Source: Liberibacter crescens BT-1 (GTDB lineage Bacteria > Pseudomonadota > Alphaproteobacteria > Rhizobiales > Rhizobiaceae). Taken from it: a DNA stretch of 64,000 nucleotides. The notes below the pieces were generated by a model that ran no database searches, was not told the origin of the DNA, and saw only the letters and a program-made list of their open reading frames with translations. The translations under genes and the position numbers were made by a program. Positions 44,738 through 54,010 of the stretch are shown in pieces. Numbering within the stretch: position 1 is the first letter of the stretch; the number at the start of each line of letters is the position of its first letter. The DNA lies in NCBI RefSeq assembly GCF_000325745.1, contig NC_019907.1, positions 950,001 through 1,014,000 on the forward strand, given 5' to 3'.

Positions 44738-45940
44738 TTAAATATTTTGTCCTGTATGTTTCAAAACATCAGAAAACCAAGGTATGGATACATTAAAAGC
44801 TTTTCCACCACGAATATTTTTAAAATCAATGACCTTAAGAACATTCCCTTGCGTTTCATCTTCTCCTATGACACCAGATATTCTAGAAAGTGCACTATCC
44901 ACTGCGAGAATAACCATTTTTTCAATAAGTTGTAAATCCTCTTCTTCAGAAGCTGCTGAACGGACAAAATAACCTGACTTTTGTACAATAGATCTCTTTG
45001 CTCCTATAAGTTCCGCAAACTTTTCAGAAAACCAATCGCCAACATTAATTGCATTAAGACGAACATGACCAAAAGCATCTCTTTGGAGCTTTACACCTGA
45101 TGCCTCACGTTCAGCAATAATTGCATCAAGGCAAGCACCTTCAGATACAAAAATAGAAACAGATCCTTTATTGTTGATAACAGCTTTAAGACGCTCAGCT
45201 TCTTGTACAAGATCAAACTGCATTTCTGGTAAATAAATACCATCTATACTTTTTGAATTTGAAGAAATCATAAATCCATCAGCATATTCATTGCCTTGTA
45301 TCATTTCTATATAGGATCGAGCTGTTGCAGCAGTAAGCCAACCACAATTTCGACCCATAACTTCATGTATAATAAGGCTAAAGGGTGCTGCAGTGCATTC
45401 GTTTGAGATATTATCAAAAAATTTCGCACCAAGCTTTGCTGCTGTCAAAGCTCCTAAAGATTGATGTATTGGGGAAATGTCATTATCTATTGTCTTTGGC
45501 ACACCAACAACTGTTAATTTATAGCTCCGCTTAGACAAATAATCAACAAGATCTGATGCTGTTGTATTTGTATCATCTCCTCCTATTGTATGAAGAATAC
45601 TTACCTTATCTTCAATAAGGCGATTCGCAGCTACTTCTAAAGGATTTTCGTTTTCCTTAATCAATTGACGTTTCATACAATCAGCAACATTTGTTAATTT
45701 AACACGACTGTTGCCTATAGGAGAACCTCCATAAAACTTTAAAAGATCGGCTTTTTCACGCATATTTTGAGTAATCTCAATTCGATCCCCAAGAAGCAAG
45801 CCCTGGTATCCCGAACGATAGGCTATTAATTCTATGTCTGGTGCAACTTTATCATAACGCTTGATAAGCATAGAAACAACTGCAGAAAGACAAGGAGCAA
45901 GCCCTCCAGCTGTTAACATGGCAACTTTTTGTTGAGTCAT
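44738..45940 (-). CDS. pfp: Phosphofructokinase, pyrophosphate-dependent type
   Basis: 400 residues. AMLTAGGLAPCLSAVVSMLI holds the first phosphate-binding glycines; GGDDTNTTASDLVDYL carries the GGDD form used by PPi enzymes instead of GGDG, and GVPKTIDNDISPIHQSLG holds the catalytic TIDND with the PKTIDND lysine. It then has VMGRNCGWLTAATA. It interconverts fructose-6-phosphate and fructose-1,6-bisphosphate using PPi. Rhizobiales commonly have only this type. Single gene on the minus strand, convergent with the Ni/Co transporter. Confidence 0.9.
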   Translation of the reverse strand: MTQQKVAMLTAGGLAPCLSAVVSMLIKRYDKVAPDIELIAYRSGYQGLLLGDRIEITQNMREKADLLKFYGGSPIGNSRVKLTNVADCMKRQLIKENENPLEVAANRLIEDKVSILHTIGGDDTNTTASDLVDYLSKRSYKLTVVGVPKTIDNDISPIHQSLGALTAAKLGAKFFDNISNECTAAPFSLIIHEVMGRNCGWLTAATARSYIEMIQGNEYADGFMISSNSKSIDGIYLPEMQFDLVQEAERLKAVINNKGSVSIFVSEGACLDAIIAEREASGVKLQRDAFGHVRLNAINVGDWFSEKFAELIGAKRSIVQKSGYFVRSAASEEEDLQLIEKMVILAVDSALSRISGVIGEDETQGNVLKVIDFKNIRGGKAFNVSIPWFSDVLKHTGQNI

Positions 45941-46608
45941 TATTCTTCCTCTAAAAACACATTAAAATATCTGCTTGTTATATAATACAGTTTTCAACAT
46001 ATGACATTGCTGACTTATATCTACAAGTGTCTTTAAAACAACTTTCAAGAAAATTAATGTCTTTACAAAACTTAATGTACGAGTGATTCACCAAAAAAGA
46101 AAAGCTATTACACAACATATTTATGCATTTTAAAAAAATCGAGCAACACAACAATAAAGAGTATGCAGAATATGCAAGAAAGCTTTTTTAAAAGCTTTCC
46201 CTATGAATAAGAACAATCTTCACAAGATTACAACCATTGAGATAGTACATCACATATTTAAATTCTGAAATTAAAAATCAAGTACCCGAAAATAAAGAAA
46301 AAACTTAATAAAGTTAGAGCATGACAGTTCTGCTAATCTATTAAAATAATAAATGATTAATAATAGAACTTATAAAAATATTTATAAATTATATTCACAA
46401 ATATAAAATATATATGCTTCGAAAAGAGATTATTGGAGAATAATATATCATATGGAATATTTTTTTATCTTTTTCTTAATTGGCATCTGCTTATTGTCTG
46501 TATTTATTTCCACAGTGTATTTTATGAGTTTAAGATTTGTTAATATTATATAATATAGCTCTTAAGATACTTCCTTTAATCAATTATCCAGGAAGTTATT
46601 TGTTAACT
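45941..46608 (+). other. Gap before the sensor kinase, with a possible 33-residue membrane peptide
   Basis: No full gene is seen. At 46452-46553 a plus-strand frame gives MEYFFIFFLIGICLLSVFIS and a short tail, a single membrane helix. GGAG lies 13 bases before it, too far for a good site. It could be a small membrane protein or chance in AT-rich DNA. The kinase frame is open back to a TTG at 46537 and overlaps this peptide. Confidence 0.25.
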
Positions 46609-48042
46609 ATGACAAGAACTGATCCAAATAAATTTGAGAAAGAAGTTAATGTCTTACGCTATCTTAGCTTTATCTCCTTGATAGCGTTCATTTTTGTTGC
46701 TGTGATTTCATCTTCCAGGATTGGCTTTACAACGGCTATTCCAGAAAAAATATCACTTTTAGTAGCGGGAATTATATTATCAACTATTTGTTTTATCCTT
46801 GTATTGCGAATGTCACGTATTCCAAGTGATATAAAAGAAATCTTAGACCAAACTCTTCTTGATACTGCCGCTGGTTTTGCTATTCTTTTCGATCCTCAAG
46901 GTACTCAGCTTGCTTATGGTGGCCGCGATGTTGATAATTTACGTTCAAATATAATTTTTTCTGATAAATGCAAGTTTATTGATCAAATATATATCCCAGA
47001 TAGAATAAAATTTCTTCATGCCCTAGAGCTTTTAAGACAAGGGAAACAAAGCATCGAAATTGATATACGATTAGACAAGACTAATCAATTTATATTTTTG
47101 CGCATAGACATGCTTGCCAGACGTAATTCTTACGGAACTTTGATTGGAGTTATTGCTCAAATACGCAATGCTTCTTCTGAGAAAAACTTCTATCAGCAAG
47201 TAGCACTTCCCAACCCTAATCTTTCTAAAATAGATGATAGCAAATCATACTTTTTTGCTACTATCAGTCATGAATTACGTACTCCACTAAATGCTATTAT
47301 TGGTTTTTCGGAAGTACTTCACAACGAATGTTCTGTGTATCCAGATTATCAAAAACAACGCGAATATATTGGTATTATTCATAAATCTGGAACTCATTTA
47401 CTGAGTTTAATTAACCGCATGCTTGATGTAAGTAAAATGAATGCTGGACGTTATGATCTTGTAATGGAATCTTTCGACATTAAATCAATTATTATTGATT
47501 GCAAAGAAATGCTTACTCTTCAGGCACAAAAAAAAGGCATTCAACTCATAAATCAATCAACACATTCTTTAGAAAAAATTATTGCTGACCCAAATGCTAT
47601 CCGCCAGATGATTATCAATCTCCTAAGCAATGCTATCAAGTTTACGAATCCAGGAGGTCTGATTACAATTAATAGTTTTCTTGATGAAAAACATCTGAAA
47701 TTGCTTATTACAGATACCGGCGTAGGGATTTCTACTGAAAATCTAAGCAGAATTGGTCAGCCATTTTTACAAATTAAAAATGAACATACAAACTGTTCCA
47801 AAGGAACAGGTCTTGGTCTTTATCTGGTAAAAGGCTTAGTAGAATTACATTCTGGTACTTTTGATATAACAAGCAGCATAGGTAAAGGTACTTCCGTTAC
47901 AATAACCTTACCATTAAATGAAAAGATCTATACAGAAAGAAAAGGAGTCGTTTCTCCGTTTTATTTTCCTATCGGTTTACAAACTCATAAAAAGATAATG
48001 CAAGAAAATGATTGTGAACATCCGGAGGAAAAAATTGCCTGA
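46609..48042 (+). CDS. Membrane sensor histidine kinase
   Basis: 477 residues from ATG 46609 (AGGAAG upstream). Two membrane helices near the N-terminus (FISLIAFIFVAVISSSR and SLLVAGIILSTICFILVL) lack a large periplasmic loop. A PAS-like domain follows (about residues 90-200). The kinase core has the H-box ISHELRTPLNAIIGFSEVL, N-box MIINLLSNAIKFTNPG, G1 DTGVGI and G2 GTGLGLYLVKG. No response regulator is adjacent. The layout resembles rhizobial PdhS/PleC-like kinases linked to cell-cycle control, but the match is not specific. It overlaps the next gene by 8 bp. Confidence 0.88.
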   Translation: MTRTDPNKFEKEVNVLRYLSFISLIAFIFVAVISSSRIGFTTAIPEKISLLVAGIILSTICFILVLRMSRIPSDIKEILDQTLLDTAAGFAILFDPQGTQLAYGGRDVDNLRSNIIFSDKCKFIDQIYIPDRIKFLHALELLRQGKQSIEIDIRLDKTNQFIFLRIDMLARRNSYGTLIGVIAQIRNASSEKNFYQQVALPNPNLSKIDDSKSYFFATISHELRTPLNAIIGFSEVLHNECSVYPDYQKQREYIGIIHKSGTHLLSLINRMLDVSKMNAGRYDLVMESFDIKSIIIDCKEMLTLQAQKKGIQLINQSTHSLEKIIADPNAIRQMIINLLSNAIKFTNPGGLITINSFLDEKHLKLLITDTGVGISTENLSRIGQPFLQIKNEHTNCSKGTGLGLYLVKGLVELHSGTFDITSSIGKGTSVTITLPLNEKIYTERKGVVSPFYFPIGLQTHKKIMQENDCEHPEEKIA

Positions 48043-48697
48043 AAAAATATGCAAAGAAAACTCCTCTGGATTATTTTTTAAAGCTATAAAAACAACAGCT
48101 CAATTGATGGCTTATTATCCTCTCTTCTCCTTTGTTTCCATATTATTCTTTATTTCTTTTGGATGGGTAACTGTTAATGCATTATACCACCAAAAAGGAG
48201 CGCACCCTTCTTCAATTGTTATTACACGCGACACTAAGTCTTCGCCTATTTTATTCCCTTCTTCTTTAAGTTTCCCTCATTCTACGCAAACCAGAACTAC
48301 AACATTTAAAGTTAAAAAGTCTGAACAAAACTTTCGTAGTTCTTCATCCTCTCAAGATTCTTCTCATAAGCTATCACTTCAACAATCAACAGTGAATACA
48401 AAACCTGTTGTATCGTCTATTGATCCTGTAGCAGATATTATCAAAAATTCTGAAACAGAAAACTCCTTTAACCCTGAACAGAAATCATTGCAAAATATGG
48501 ATCTTAATACAAACCTGATATTAAAAATTCAGAAGGGCCTTAGCAATATGGCTTACGATAATATAAATATTGATGGTGTTGTTACTGAAGCAACCCATCA
48601 AGCAATTCTTAACTTCGAGCGTCATTATCACTTACCGGAAACTGGTCAACCCAATCAAAAAGTACTCAATAAACTCCAGCAAATAGGAGCACTGTAA
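48035..48697 (+). CDS. Membrane-anchored peptidoglycan-binding domain protein
   Basis: 220 residues if it starts at TTG 48035, which has an ideal GGAGG six bases upstream; ATG 48008 in the same frame lacks one. One membrane helix (LFSFVSILFFISFGWVTVNAL) is followed by a long Ser/Thr-rich linker and a C-terminal peptidoglycan-binding-like domain: LILKIQKGLSNMAYDNINID, GVVTEATHQAILNFERHYHL, VLNKLQQIGAL. It overlaps the kinase 3' end and may work with it at the envelope; that is inferred from the overlap. Confidence 0.75.
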   Translation: MPEKICKENSSGLFFKAIKTTAQLMAYYPLFSFVSILFFISFGWVTVNALYHQKGAHPSSIVITRDTKSSPILFPSSLSFPHSTQTRTTTFKVKKSEQNFRSSSSSQDSSHKLSLQQSTVNTKPVVSSIDPVADIIKNSETENSFNPEQKSLQNMDLNTNLILKIQKGLSNMAYDNINIDGVVTEATHQAILNFERHYHLPETGQPNQKVLNKLQQIGAL

Positions 48698-48931
48698 ATG
48701 AGTTTACAAGATAGATTTTCTCTAAAATGAAGGAACAAACCATTTAACTATTCTATAAGCCGATATAGAAAAATGTGATACGGTTAGAATATGTAATCCT
48801 GGTGTGATATTAAGTATGACCATAAAATTAACGAAAATACTCTCATCCATTTTTTGTAAAAAATACAATTGGCTCTATATTCACAAATACACCAAAAAAG
48901 AAAAATTCATCCTATACATAGGAAAAATCAC

Positions 48932-49648
48932 GTGACAAGAAGCAATATCAATATTTCCATGCTTCCTGCAAAACATCAGGCCCCTGTTCGTTGGCGTGTA
49001 ACAAATTATCTTGTTCCATATGAAGAAGCTATTCAAACAATGGAGAATGAAGTCAAGAGCATATCATCAGGTCATGCTTCAGAGCTCGTCTGGTTGCTGG
49101 AGCATCCACCTCTCTATACAGCTGGTACCAGTGCCCATTCAAATGAGTTAATTTCACCGGATCGGTTTCCCGTTTATTATACAGGCCGTGGTGGCGGCTA
49201 TACTTATCATGGGCCAGGACAACGTGTGGTATATGTCATGCTTAATCTTAATAACCGACGTAAAGACATACGTTGTTTTATAGCAGCACTAGAAGAAGTT
49301 ATTATTCAAGTACTGTCAACAATGAATATCCACGGTGAACGCCGTGAAGACCGTATTGGGGTTTGGATACGTCGTCCAGAAAAACCTATTCTCATGAATG
49401 GCTTACCTGCTGAAGACAAAATTGCTTCTATTGGAATCAGAATACGTCATTGGGTCTCATTTCATGGATTCTCTTTAAATGTCTCTCCTAATTTAAATCA
49501 CTTTTCTGGTATTATTCCATGTGGAATACAACTATATGGAGTTACAAGTCTCACCGATCTTGGACAAACTCAACCTATAGAAAATATTGATTTGGAAATC
49601 CAAAAAATATTCGAAACAATATTCGGTCCAACAACAATGATAGAATAA
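48932..49648 (+). CDS. lipB: LipB, octanoyltransferase
   Basis: 238 residues from GTG 48932, chosen because AGGA lies upstream and homologues start at TRSN-type residues; the frame is open from TTG 48869. Motifs: [37 protein letters not shown] with the active-site region, then [22 protein letters not shown] with the catalytic lysine, and GIIPCGI with the catalytic cysteine. It moves octanoyl from acyl carrier protein to lipoyl domains; LipA (Fe-S enzyme) completes lipoylation. Confidence 0.93.
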   Translation: MTRSNINISMLPAKHQAPVRWRVTNYLVPYEEAIQTMENEVKSISSGHASELVWLLEHPPLYTAGTSAHSNELISPDRFPVYYTGRGGGYTYHGPGQRVVYVMLNLNNRRKDIRCFIAALEEVIIQVLSTMNIHGERREDRIGVWIRRPEKPILMNGLPAEDKIASIGIRIRHWVSFHGFSLNVSPNLNHFSGIIPCGIQLYGVTSLTDLGQTQPIENIDLEIQKIFETIFGPTTMIE

Positions 49649-49673
49649 AACCCTACTTGCAAAATATGAACTT

Positions 49674-50804
49674 TTATACAAAGGAAAGTTTATTTTTTAA
49701 CCAATGCTCTTGCGTTTCCATCATAAAATCTGGGAAAGAATCATCTGCAATTGCCTTTCTTATTCCCTTCATCAGGTCCTGATAATAAGAAAGGTTAGCC
49801 CATGACAGCAACATACCACCTAAAGGTTCTTTCATCCGGATTAAATGATGTAAATACGCACGGGAATAATCACGCAATGCCGGACAAGACGATTCTTCAT
49901 CAAGCGGACGAATATCATAAGCATGCTTTGCATTTCGTAAATTTATTCTTCCATTTCGAGTAAATGCCAATCCATGACGCCCTGCCCGGGTAGGCATAAC
50001 ACAATCAAACATATCTACGCCACATGCTACTGACTTCAAGATATCCTCTGGTGTTCCAACTCCCATGAGATAGCGAGGTTTCTCAACAGGAAGAACTGGT
50101 AATGTATTCATTAACATCTCCAGCATAACCTCTTGAGGTTCACCGACAGCCAATCCCCCTATAGCATATCCTTTAAGATCTAATTTTTTGAGTGCTTCCG
50201 CAGAAATCAATCTAAGATTTATTTTATTTCCACCTTGCACAATTCCAAACATTGCCTTACCAGGCTGATGACCGAATGCCAAAGAACAACGCTCAGCCCA
50301 TCTTAAAGACAATTCCATTGCTCTCTTAATCTCTTTATCTTCTGCTGGCAAAGATATACACTCATCAAGCTGCATTTGTATATCCGAACCAAGAAGTTTT
50401 TGAAGTTCTATTGCGCGTTCCGGAGACATATGATGAAGACTTCCATCAATATGACTCCTAAAAGTTACACCATGTTCATCCACAGAACATAACTTTGAAA
50501 GCGACATTACCTGGAATCCTCCGGAATCAGTTAATATCGGATGTGGCCAACGAATAAATTCATGTAATCCACCTAGACGAGCGATACGTTCTGCACCAGG
50601 CTGCAACATTAAATGATATGTATTTGCTAAAATAACATCAGCACCTGTAAAGCGAACTTGATCAAGATACATTGCCTTCACTGTTCCAGCTGTACCAACA
50701 GGCATAAAAGCAGGTGTTTTAATAATGCCTCGTGGCATAGAAATCTCACCCAACCGCGCATGACCACTTGTTGCTTTTATTTCAAAATAAAACATATTAC
50801 TCAT
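49674..50804 (-). CDS. tgt: Tgt, tRNA-guanine transglycosylase
   Basis: 376 residues. [28 protein letters not shown] is the N-terminal signature; the catalytic aspartates are in [13 protein letters not shown] and [23 protein letters not shown] lies between. The C-terminal zinc ligands are expected in the [20 protein letters not shown] segment; only one cysteine of the usual C-x-C-x2-C is seen (SSCPAL, where others have CxCYTC), which is worth checking. It inserts preQ1 at the wobble base of GUN tRNAs. It overlaps queA by 4 bp. Confidence 0.93.
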   Translation of the reverse strand: MSNMFYFEIKATSGHARLGEISMPRGIIKTPAFMPVGTAGTVKAMYLDQVRFTGADVILANTYHLMLQPGAERIARLGGLHEFIRWPHPILTDSGGFQVMSLSKLCSVDEHGVTFRSHIDGSLHHMSPERAIELQKLLGSDIQMQLDECISLPAEDKEIKRAMELSLRWAERCSLAFGHQPGKAMFGIVQGGNKINLRLISAEALKKLDLKGYAIGGLAVGEPQEVMLEMLMNTLPVLPVEKPRYLMGVGTPEDILKSVACGVDMFDCVMPTRAGRHGLAFTRNGRINLRNAKHAYDIRPLDEESSCPALRDYSRAYLHHLIRMKEPLGGMLLSWANLSYYQDLMKGIRKAIADDSFPDFMMETQEHWLKNKLSFV

Positions 50805-51877
50805 TGCTCTTTCCGAAAAAGCAAACTTGCATCACCATAGGAATAGAACCGATATCCTTGCATAATTGCATGTTCATAAGCTTTTTTTATCTCTTCAAGC
50901 CCATAAAAAGCGGCAACCAGCATAAACAACGTTGATCTTGGAAGATGAAAATTCGTTATCAACATATCTACAATACGAAACCGATATCCTGGAGTTATAA
51001 AAATCTCAGTAGAACCTGACCACGGTTTAATAACCCCATCTCTTATCGCAGCGCTCTCAAGTAAACGAAGAGTTGTGGTCCCAACTGCAATAATACGTCG
51101 TCCTTCTGCTTTTGCAGCATTCACAGCCTGTACCGTTTTAACATCTATATATCCTATTTCACCATGCATTACATGATTATCGGTATTATCTACCCTTACC
51201 GGTATAAACGTTCCTGCTCCGACATGTAGAGTTACAAAATGCTTTTCAACACCCAAAACATCAAGATTATCTAAAAGATCAGATGTAAAATGAAGACCAG
51301 CTGTAGGTGCAGCAACAGCTCCTTGTACACAACCATATATTGTCTGATAATCTACAACATCATGTTCATCGACAGAACGCTTACGAATAATATAGGGAGG
51401 CAAAGGAATTTTTCCTATTATATTAATCTGCGCATCTAACTCCTCTCCTGATTTGGAAAAAACCAGAGTAATTTCTCCTGTTTCATGTTTTTCAAGGACA
51501 AGAGCACTTAATTGTATTTTCTTATCCTCTGAAGAAAAATAGATTGTATCTCCTTGTCTGATTTTCTTTCCTGAAGAAGGAAAAGCTCGCCACGAATCAT
51601 CTGAAATACGTACATGCAAAAGAATAGATAAACGAACTTCGGCATATCCCTGACGAACACGGAATCCTTGTAACTGTGCTGGAATAACTTTGGTATTGTT
51701 AAAAATAATGACATCATTAGGTTTTAAAAACGTCAACAAATCACACATCCTATGATGAGAAAAATGAACAGATGGATGTGAATAAGCAACCATAAGACGA
51801 GAAAAATCACGTGGATATGTAGGTCGTAATGCAATGCTATGATCTGGAAGATCAAAATCAAACAGTTCAATGCGCAT
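50801..51877 (-). CDS. queA: QueA, S-adenosylmethionine:tRNA ribosyltransferase-isomerase
   Basis: 358 residues: [21 protein letters not shown] at the N-terminus, [16 protein letters not shown], the [22 protein letters not shown] core, [15 protein letters not shown], and the C-terminal [25 protein letters not shown]. It converts preQ1 in tRNA to epoxyqueuosine. It is directly upstream of and overlapping tgt (ATGA), a standard queuosine operon. The 297-bp region before it (51878-52174) is shared with the ftr promoter. Confidence 0.95.
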   Translation of the reverse strand: MRIELFDFDLPDHSIALRPTYPRDFSRLMVAYSHPSVHFSHHRMCDLLTFLKPNDVIIFNNTKVIPAQLQGFRVRQGYAEVRLSILLHVRISDDSWRAFPSSGKKIRQGDTIYFSSEDKKIQLSALVLEKHETGEITLVFSKSGEELDAQINIIGKIPLPPYIIRKRSVDEHDVVDYQTIYGCVQGAVAAPTAGLHFTSDLLDNLDVLGVEKHFVTLHVGAGTFIPVRVDNTDNHVMHGEIGYIDVKTVQAVNAAKAEGRRIIAVGTTTLRLLESAAIRDGVIKPWSGSTEIFITPGYRFRIVDMLITNFHLPRSTLFMLVAAFYGLEEIKKAYEHAIMQGYRFYSYGDASLLFRKEQ

Positions 51878-52100
51878 AAAGAATAACTCCGTATAGGATA
51901 CCCAAACTACCTTAAAATCTCATTTTTTATTTAAAATCAAGGACTTAATACGAATCATTATACGCATTGATTGCATGATATAATTTCAAAAAATGTCCTC
52001 ACTACACAACTTTTATCTATGAAAAACCTATCCGATCTTGTGAAGACTACTTACAATATCACACACCCTTAAATTATGTTTATTTTTTAGTTCAGTAACA

Positions 52101-52135
52101 TTGACTTATTCAAAATAATATGAATATTATTTTCA
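52101..52135 (+). promoter_or_regulatory. ftr promoter with palindromic, iron-operator-like sequence
   Basis: -35 TTGACT (52101-52106) and -10 TATTAT (52125-52130) with an 18-bp spacer lie 45 bp before ftrA. A perfect palindrome AATAATAT-GA-ATATTATT (52114-52131) covers the -10. TGA-N9-TCA (52121-52135), the published form of the rhizobial RirA iron-responsive operator, overlaps it. Iron-dependent repression by RirA or a Fur-type protein is inferred. Confidence 0.55.
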
Positions 52136-52174
52136 TGTTTTTAACTGTTATTCTTTAATTAAAGGAATTTTATT

Positions 52175-52708
52175 ATGAAATTAAACCATTATATATTAAG
52201 TTTGTCTCTATGTCTTGCGTCAACTTCTGCTTTAGCAATTGAATATCCAATCGGTAAACCAAATTTATGTGGTGGGATGGAAATTGCTGCGGTATATCTG
52301 CAACCCATTGAAATGGAACCTGCTAATATAATGCGGCTTGCAGCTAAATCTGATATTCATCTTGAAGCTGATATTCATGCTCTTGAAGACAACAAGAATG
52401 GTTTCCAAGAAGGCAACTGGATGCCTTATCTGCAGGTTACTTACGAATTAACAAAACAAGGTAATGATTCCACTTTAAAAGGACATCTTCATCCCATGGT
52501 TGCTAATGATGGTCCCCATTATGGTGACAATATAAAACTATTTGGTGCAGGAAATTATCACCTTAAATTCACAGTTCTACCACCATCAAAAGAATCTATG
52601 TTCGGTCGCCATGTTGATAAGGAAACAGGAGTTGCTCCATGGTTTACAAAATGTGTTAGTGAATACGATTTCACATATGCTGGTACTGGTAAAAAAGGCG
52701 GATATTAA
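52175..52708 (+). CDS. ftrA: FtrA/P19-type periplasmic ferrous-iron-binding protein
   Basis: 177 residues. Signal peptide MKLNHYILSLSLCLASTSALA with cleavage after ALA. The mature protein has EYPIGKPNLCGGMEIAAVYL with the metal-binding Met/Glu, PANIMRLAAKSDIHLEADIH, EGNWMPYLQVTYEL and MVANDGPHYGDNIKL, the P19/Tp34 family pattern. It binds Cu/Fe as a dimer and feeds iron to FtrC. First gene of a four-gene operon known as FtrABCD in Brucella and Bordetella. RBS AAAGGAA. Confidence 0.88.
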   Translation: MKLNHYILSLSLCLASTSALAIEYPIGKPNLCGGMEIAAVYLQPIEMEPANIMRLAAKSDIHLEADIHALEDNKNGFQEGNWMPYLQVTYELTKQGNDSTLKGHLHPMVANDGPHYGDNIKLFGAGNYHLKFTVLPPSKESMFGRHVDKETGVAPWFTKCVSEYDFTYAGTGKKGGY

Positions 52709-52808
52709 ATTTATATACGCCAGCAATAAAAGGTAGGTTATTGCGAGATATAGCCGTGGATAATAACACGGCTATAATAAAATTTAAATTTATTGAAGGC
52801 ACTTACTA

Positions 52809-53132
52809 ATGCGTATTATTATAATTTTTCTTTGCCTTTTTATTATAACCCCAACTTATGCTGCACCTTTACCAAATTATGACTTGACGGTCACAGACGG
52901 AAAATTTATGCCTCAGGAAATTACAGTCCCGTCAGGACAAAGGTTCAAAATTACTATACGCAATACAGGAACAACCCCAGCAGAATTTGAAAATCTTTCC
53001 TTACGTGTTGAGAAAGTTTTAGGTCCAAATATTCAATCATTCGTTGTTATTCACCCACTCAAACCTGGAAATTATCACTTTATTGATGAATTTCATCTGG
53101 ATATGAAAGGTTTTGAAATTATTGCAAAATAA
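52809..53132 (+). CDS. ftrB: FtrB-type periplasmic cupredoxin
   Basis: 107 residues with signal peptide MRIIIIFLCLFIITPTYA. The rest is a small cupredoxin-like beta sandwich: LTVTDGKFMPQEITVPSGQR, FKITIRNTGTTPAEFEN and LKPGNYHFIDEFH. In the Ftr system it is thought to oxidise Fe2+ for uptake by FtrC. It lies between ftrA (100 bp) and ftrC (22 bp); the first gap carries a short hairpin (AGCCGTG...CACGGCT, about 52752-52772) that may tune expression. Confidence 0.85.
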   Translation: MRIIIIFLCLFIITPTYAAPLPNYDLTVTDGKFMPQEITVPSGQRFKITIRNTGTTPAEFENLSLRVEKVLGPNIQSFVVIHPLKPGNYHFIDEFHLDMKGFEIIAK

Positions 53133-53154
53133 TTGATAAAAGAAAGGTAATTTT

Positions 53155-54006
53155 ATGGGAGTTCCTCTTTTTATTGTCTGGAGAGAAAGCGTTGAAGCCC
53201 TCCTTATTATAGGCATCCTTTATTCTTGGTTGCAACGTGAAAAAATGACTTCTCATGTAAAATCGCTATGGATAGGTTCAGGCTTAGGAATCCTCTTATC
53301 AGGTATACTTGGAATAATAATGTTTATTGCTGGACATTGGTTCTCTGGCCCTGGAGGTGAATATTTTTTTACTTTTATGATGATTTTTGCAAGCCTTCTC
53401 ATTCTGCATACGGTCATTTGGATGTACCGCAACGGCAAAAACTTGAAAAAAGAGCTTGAATCTGAAGCTGCGCAAAGCATAACTTCTTCTGGAACATTCG
53501 GTATCATGATGCTTGCTATGTTTGCAGTTGCGCGTGAAGGATCAGAAACTGTTATATTCCTTTCCGGTGTGGGAGCACAACAAAAAGGATCATCGCTGGG
53601 CTTGTTTATTTTGGGAGGTATTATTGGCTTCATATTAGCAGTTCTTACTTTCATTCTCTTGCAAAAATTTTCGAAAATTATTTCCTGGAAATGGTTTTTT
53701 CGTATCAGTTCTTTTCTATTATTAACGATAGGAGGAGCAATAGCAGTAAATGGATTTGATAAAGCTGCTGGTCAACTTTCAGCCTATGAACTTCCAGAAT
53801 GGTTATATTGGTTTATGGATGATCCATTATGGAATACAGAATGGCTTTTAGCGGATAATAATATATTAACTGCATTGACAGGCTATCATTCTAATCCTTC
53901 TTTAATGCAGGTCAGCGTTTTATGCCTTTACTGGATAACAGCAATTATTATGTGCAACACCTGGAATAAAAAAAATATAACCAAAAGAAACCCTCTAATA
54001 GTGTAA
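53155..54006 (+). CDS. ftrC: FtrC, FTR1-family high-affinity iron permease
   Basis: 283 residues, seven or so membrane helices. The two iron-binding R-E-x-x-E motifs are seen: VWRESVEALLIIG in helix 1 and VAREGSETVIFLSG in the fourth. The family takes up iron after oxidation and is the core of yeast Ftr1 and bacterial EfeU/FtrC. ATG 53155 follows AAAGGTAA. The next gene starts 4 bp after its stop, so they are tightly coupled. Confidence 0.92.
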   Translation: MGVPLFIVWRESVEALLIIGILYSWLQREKMTSHVKSLWIGSGLGILLSGILGIIMFIAGHWFSGPGGEYFFTFMMIFASLLILHTVIWMYRNGKNLKKELESEAAQSITSSGTFGIMMLAMFAVAREGSETVIFLSGVGAQQKGSSLGLFILGGIIGFILAVLTFILLQKFSKIISWKWFFRISSFLLLTIGGAIAVNGFDKAAGQLSAYELPEWLYWFMDDPLWNTEWLLADNNILTALTGYHSNPSLMQVSVLCLYWITAIIMCNTWNKKNITKRNPLIV

Positions 54007-54010
54007 TGCT

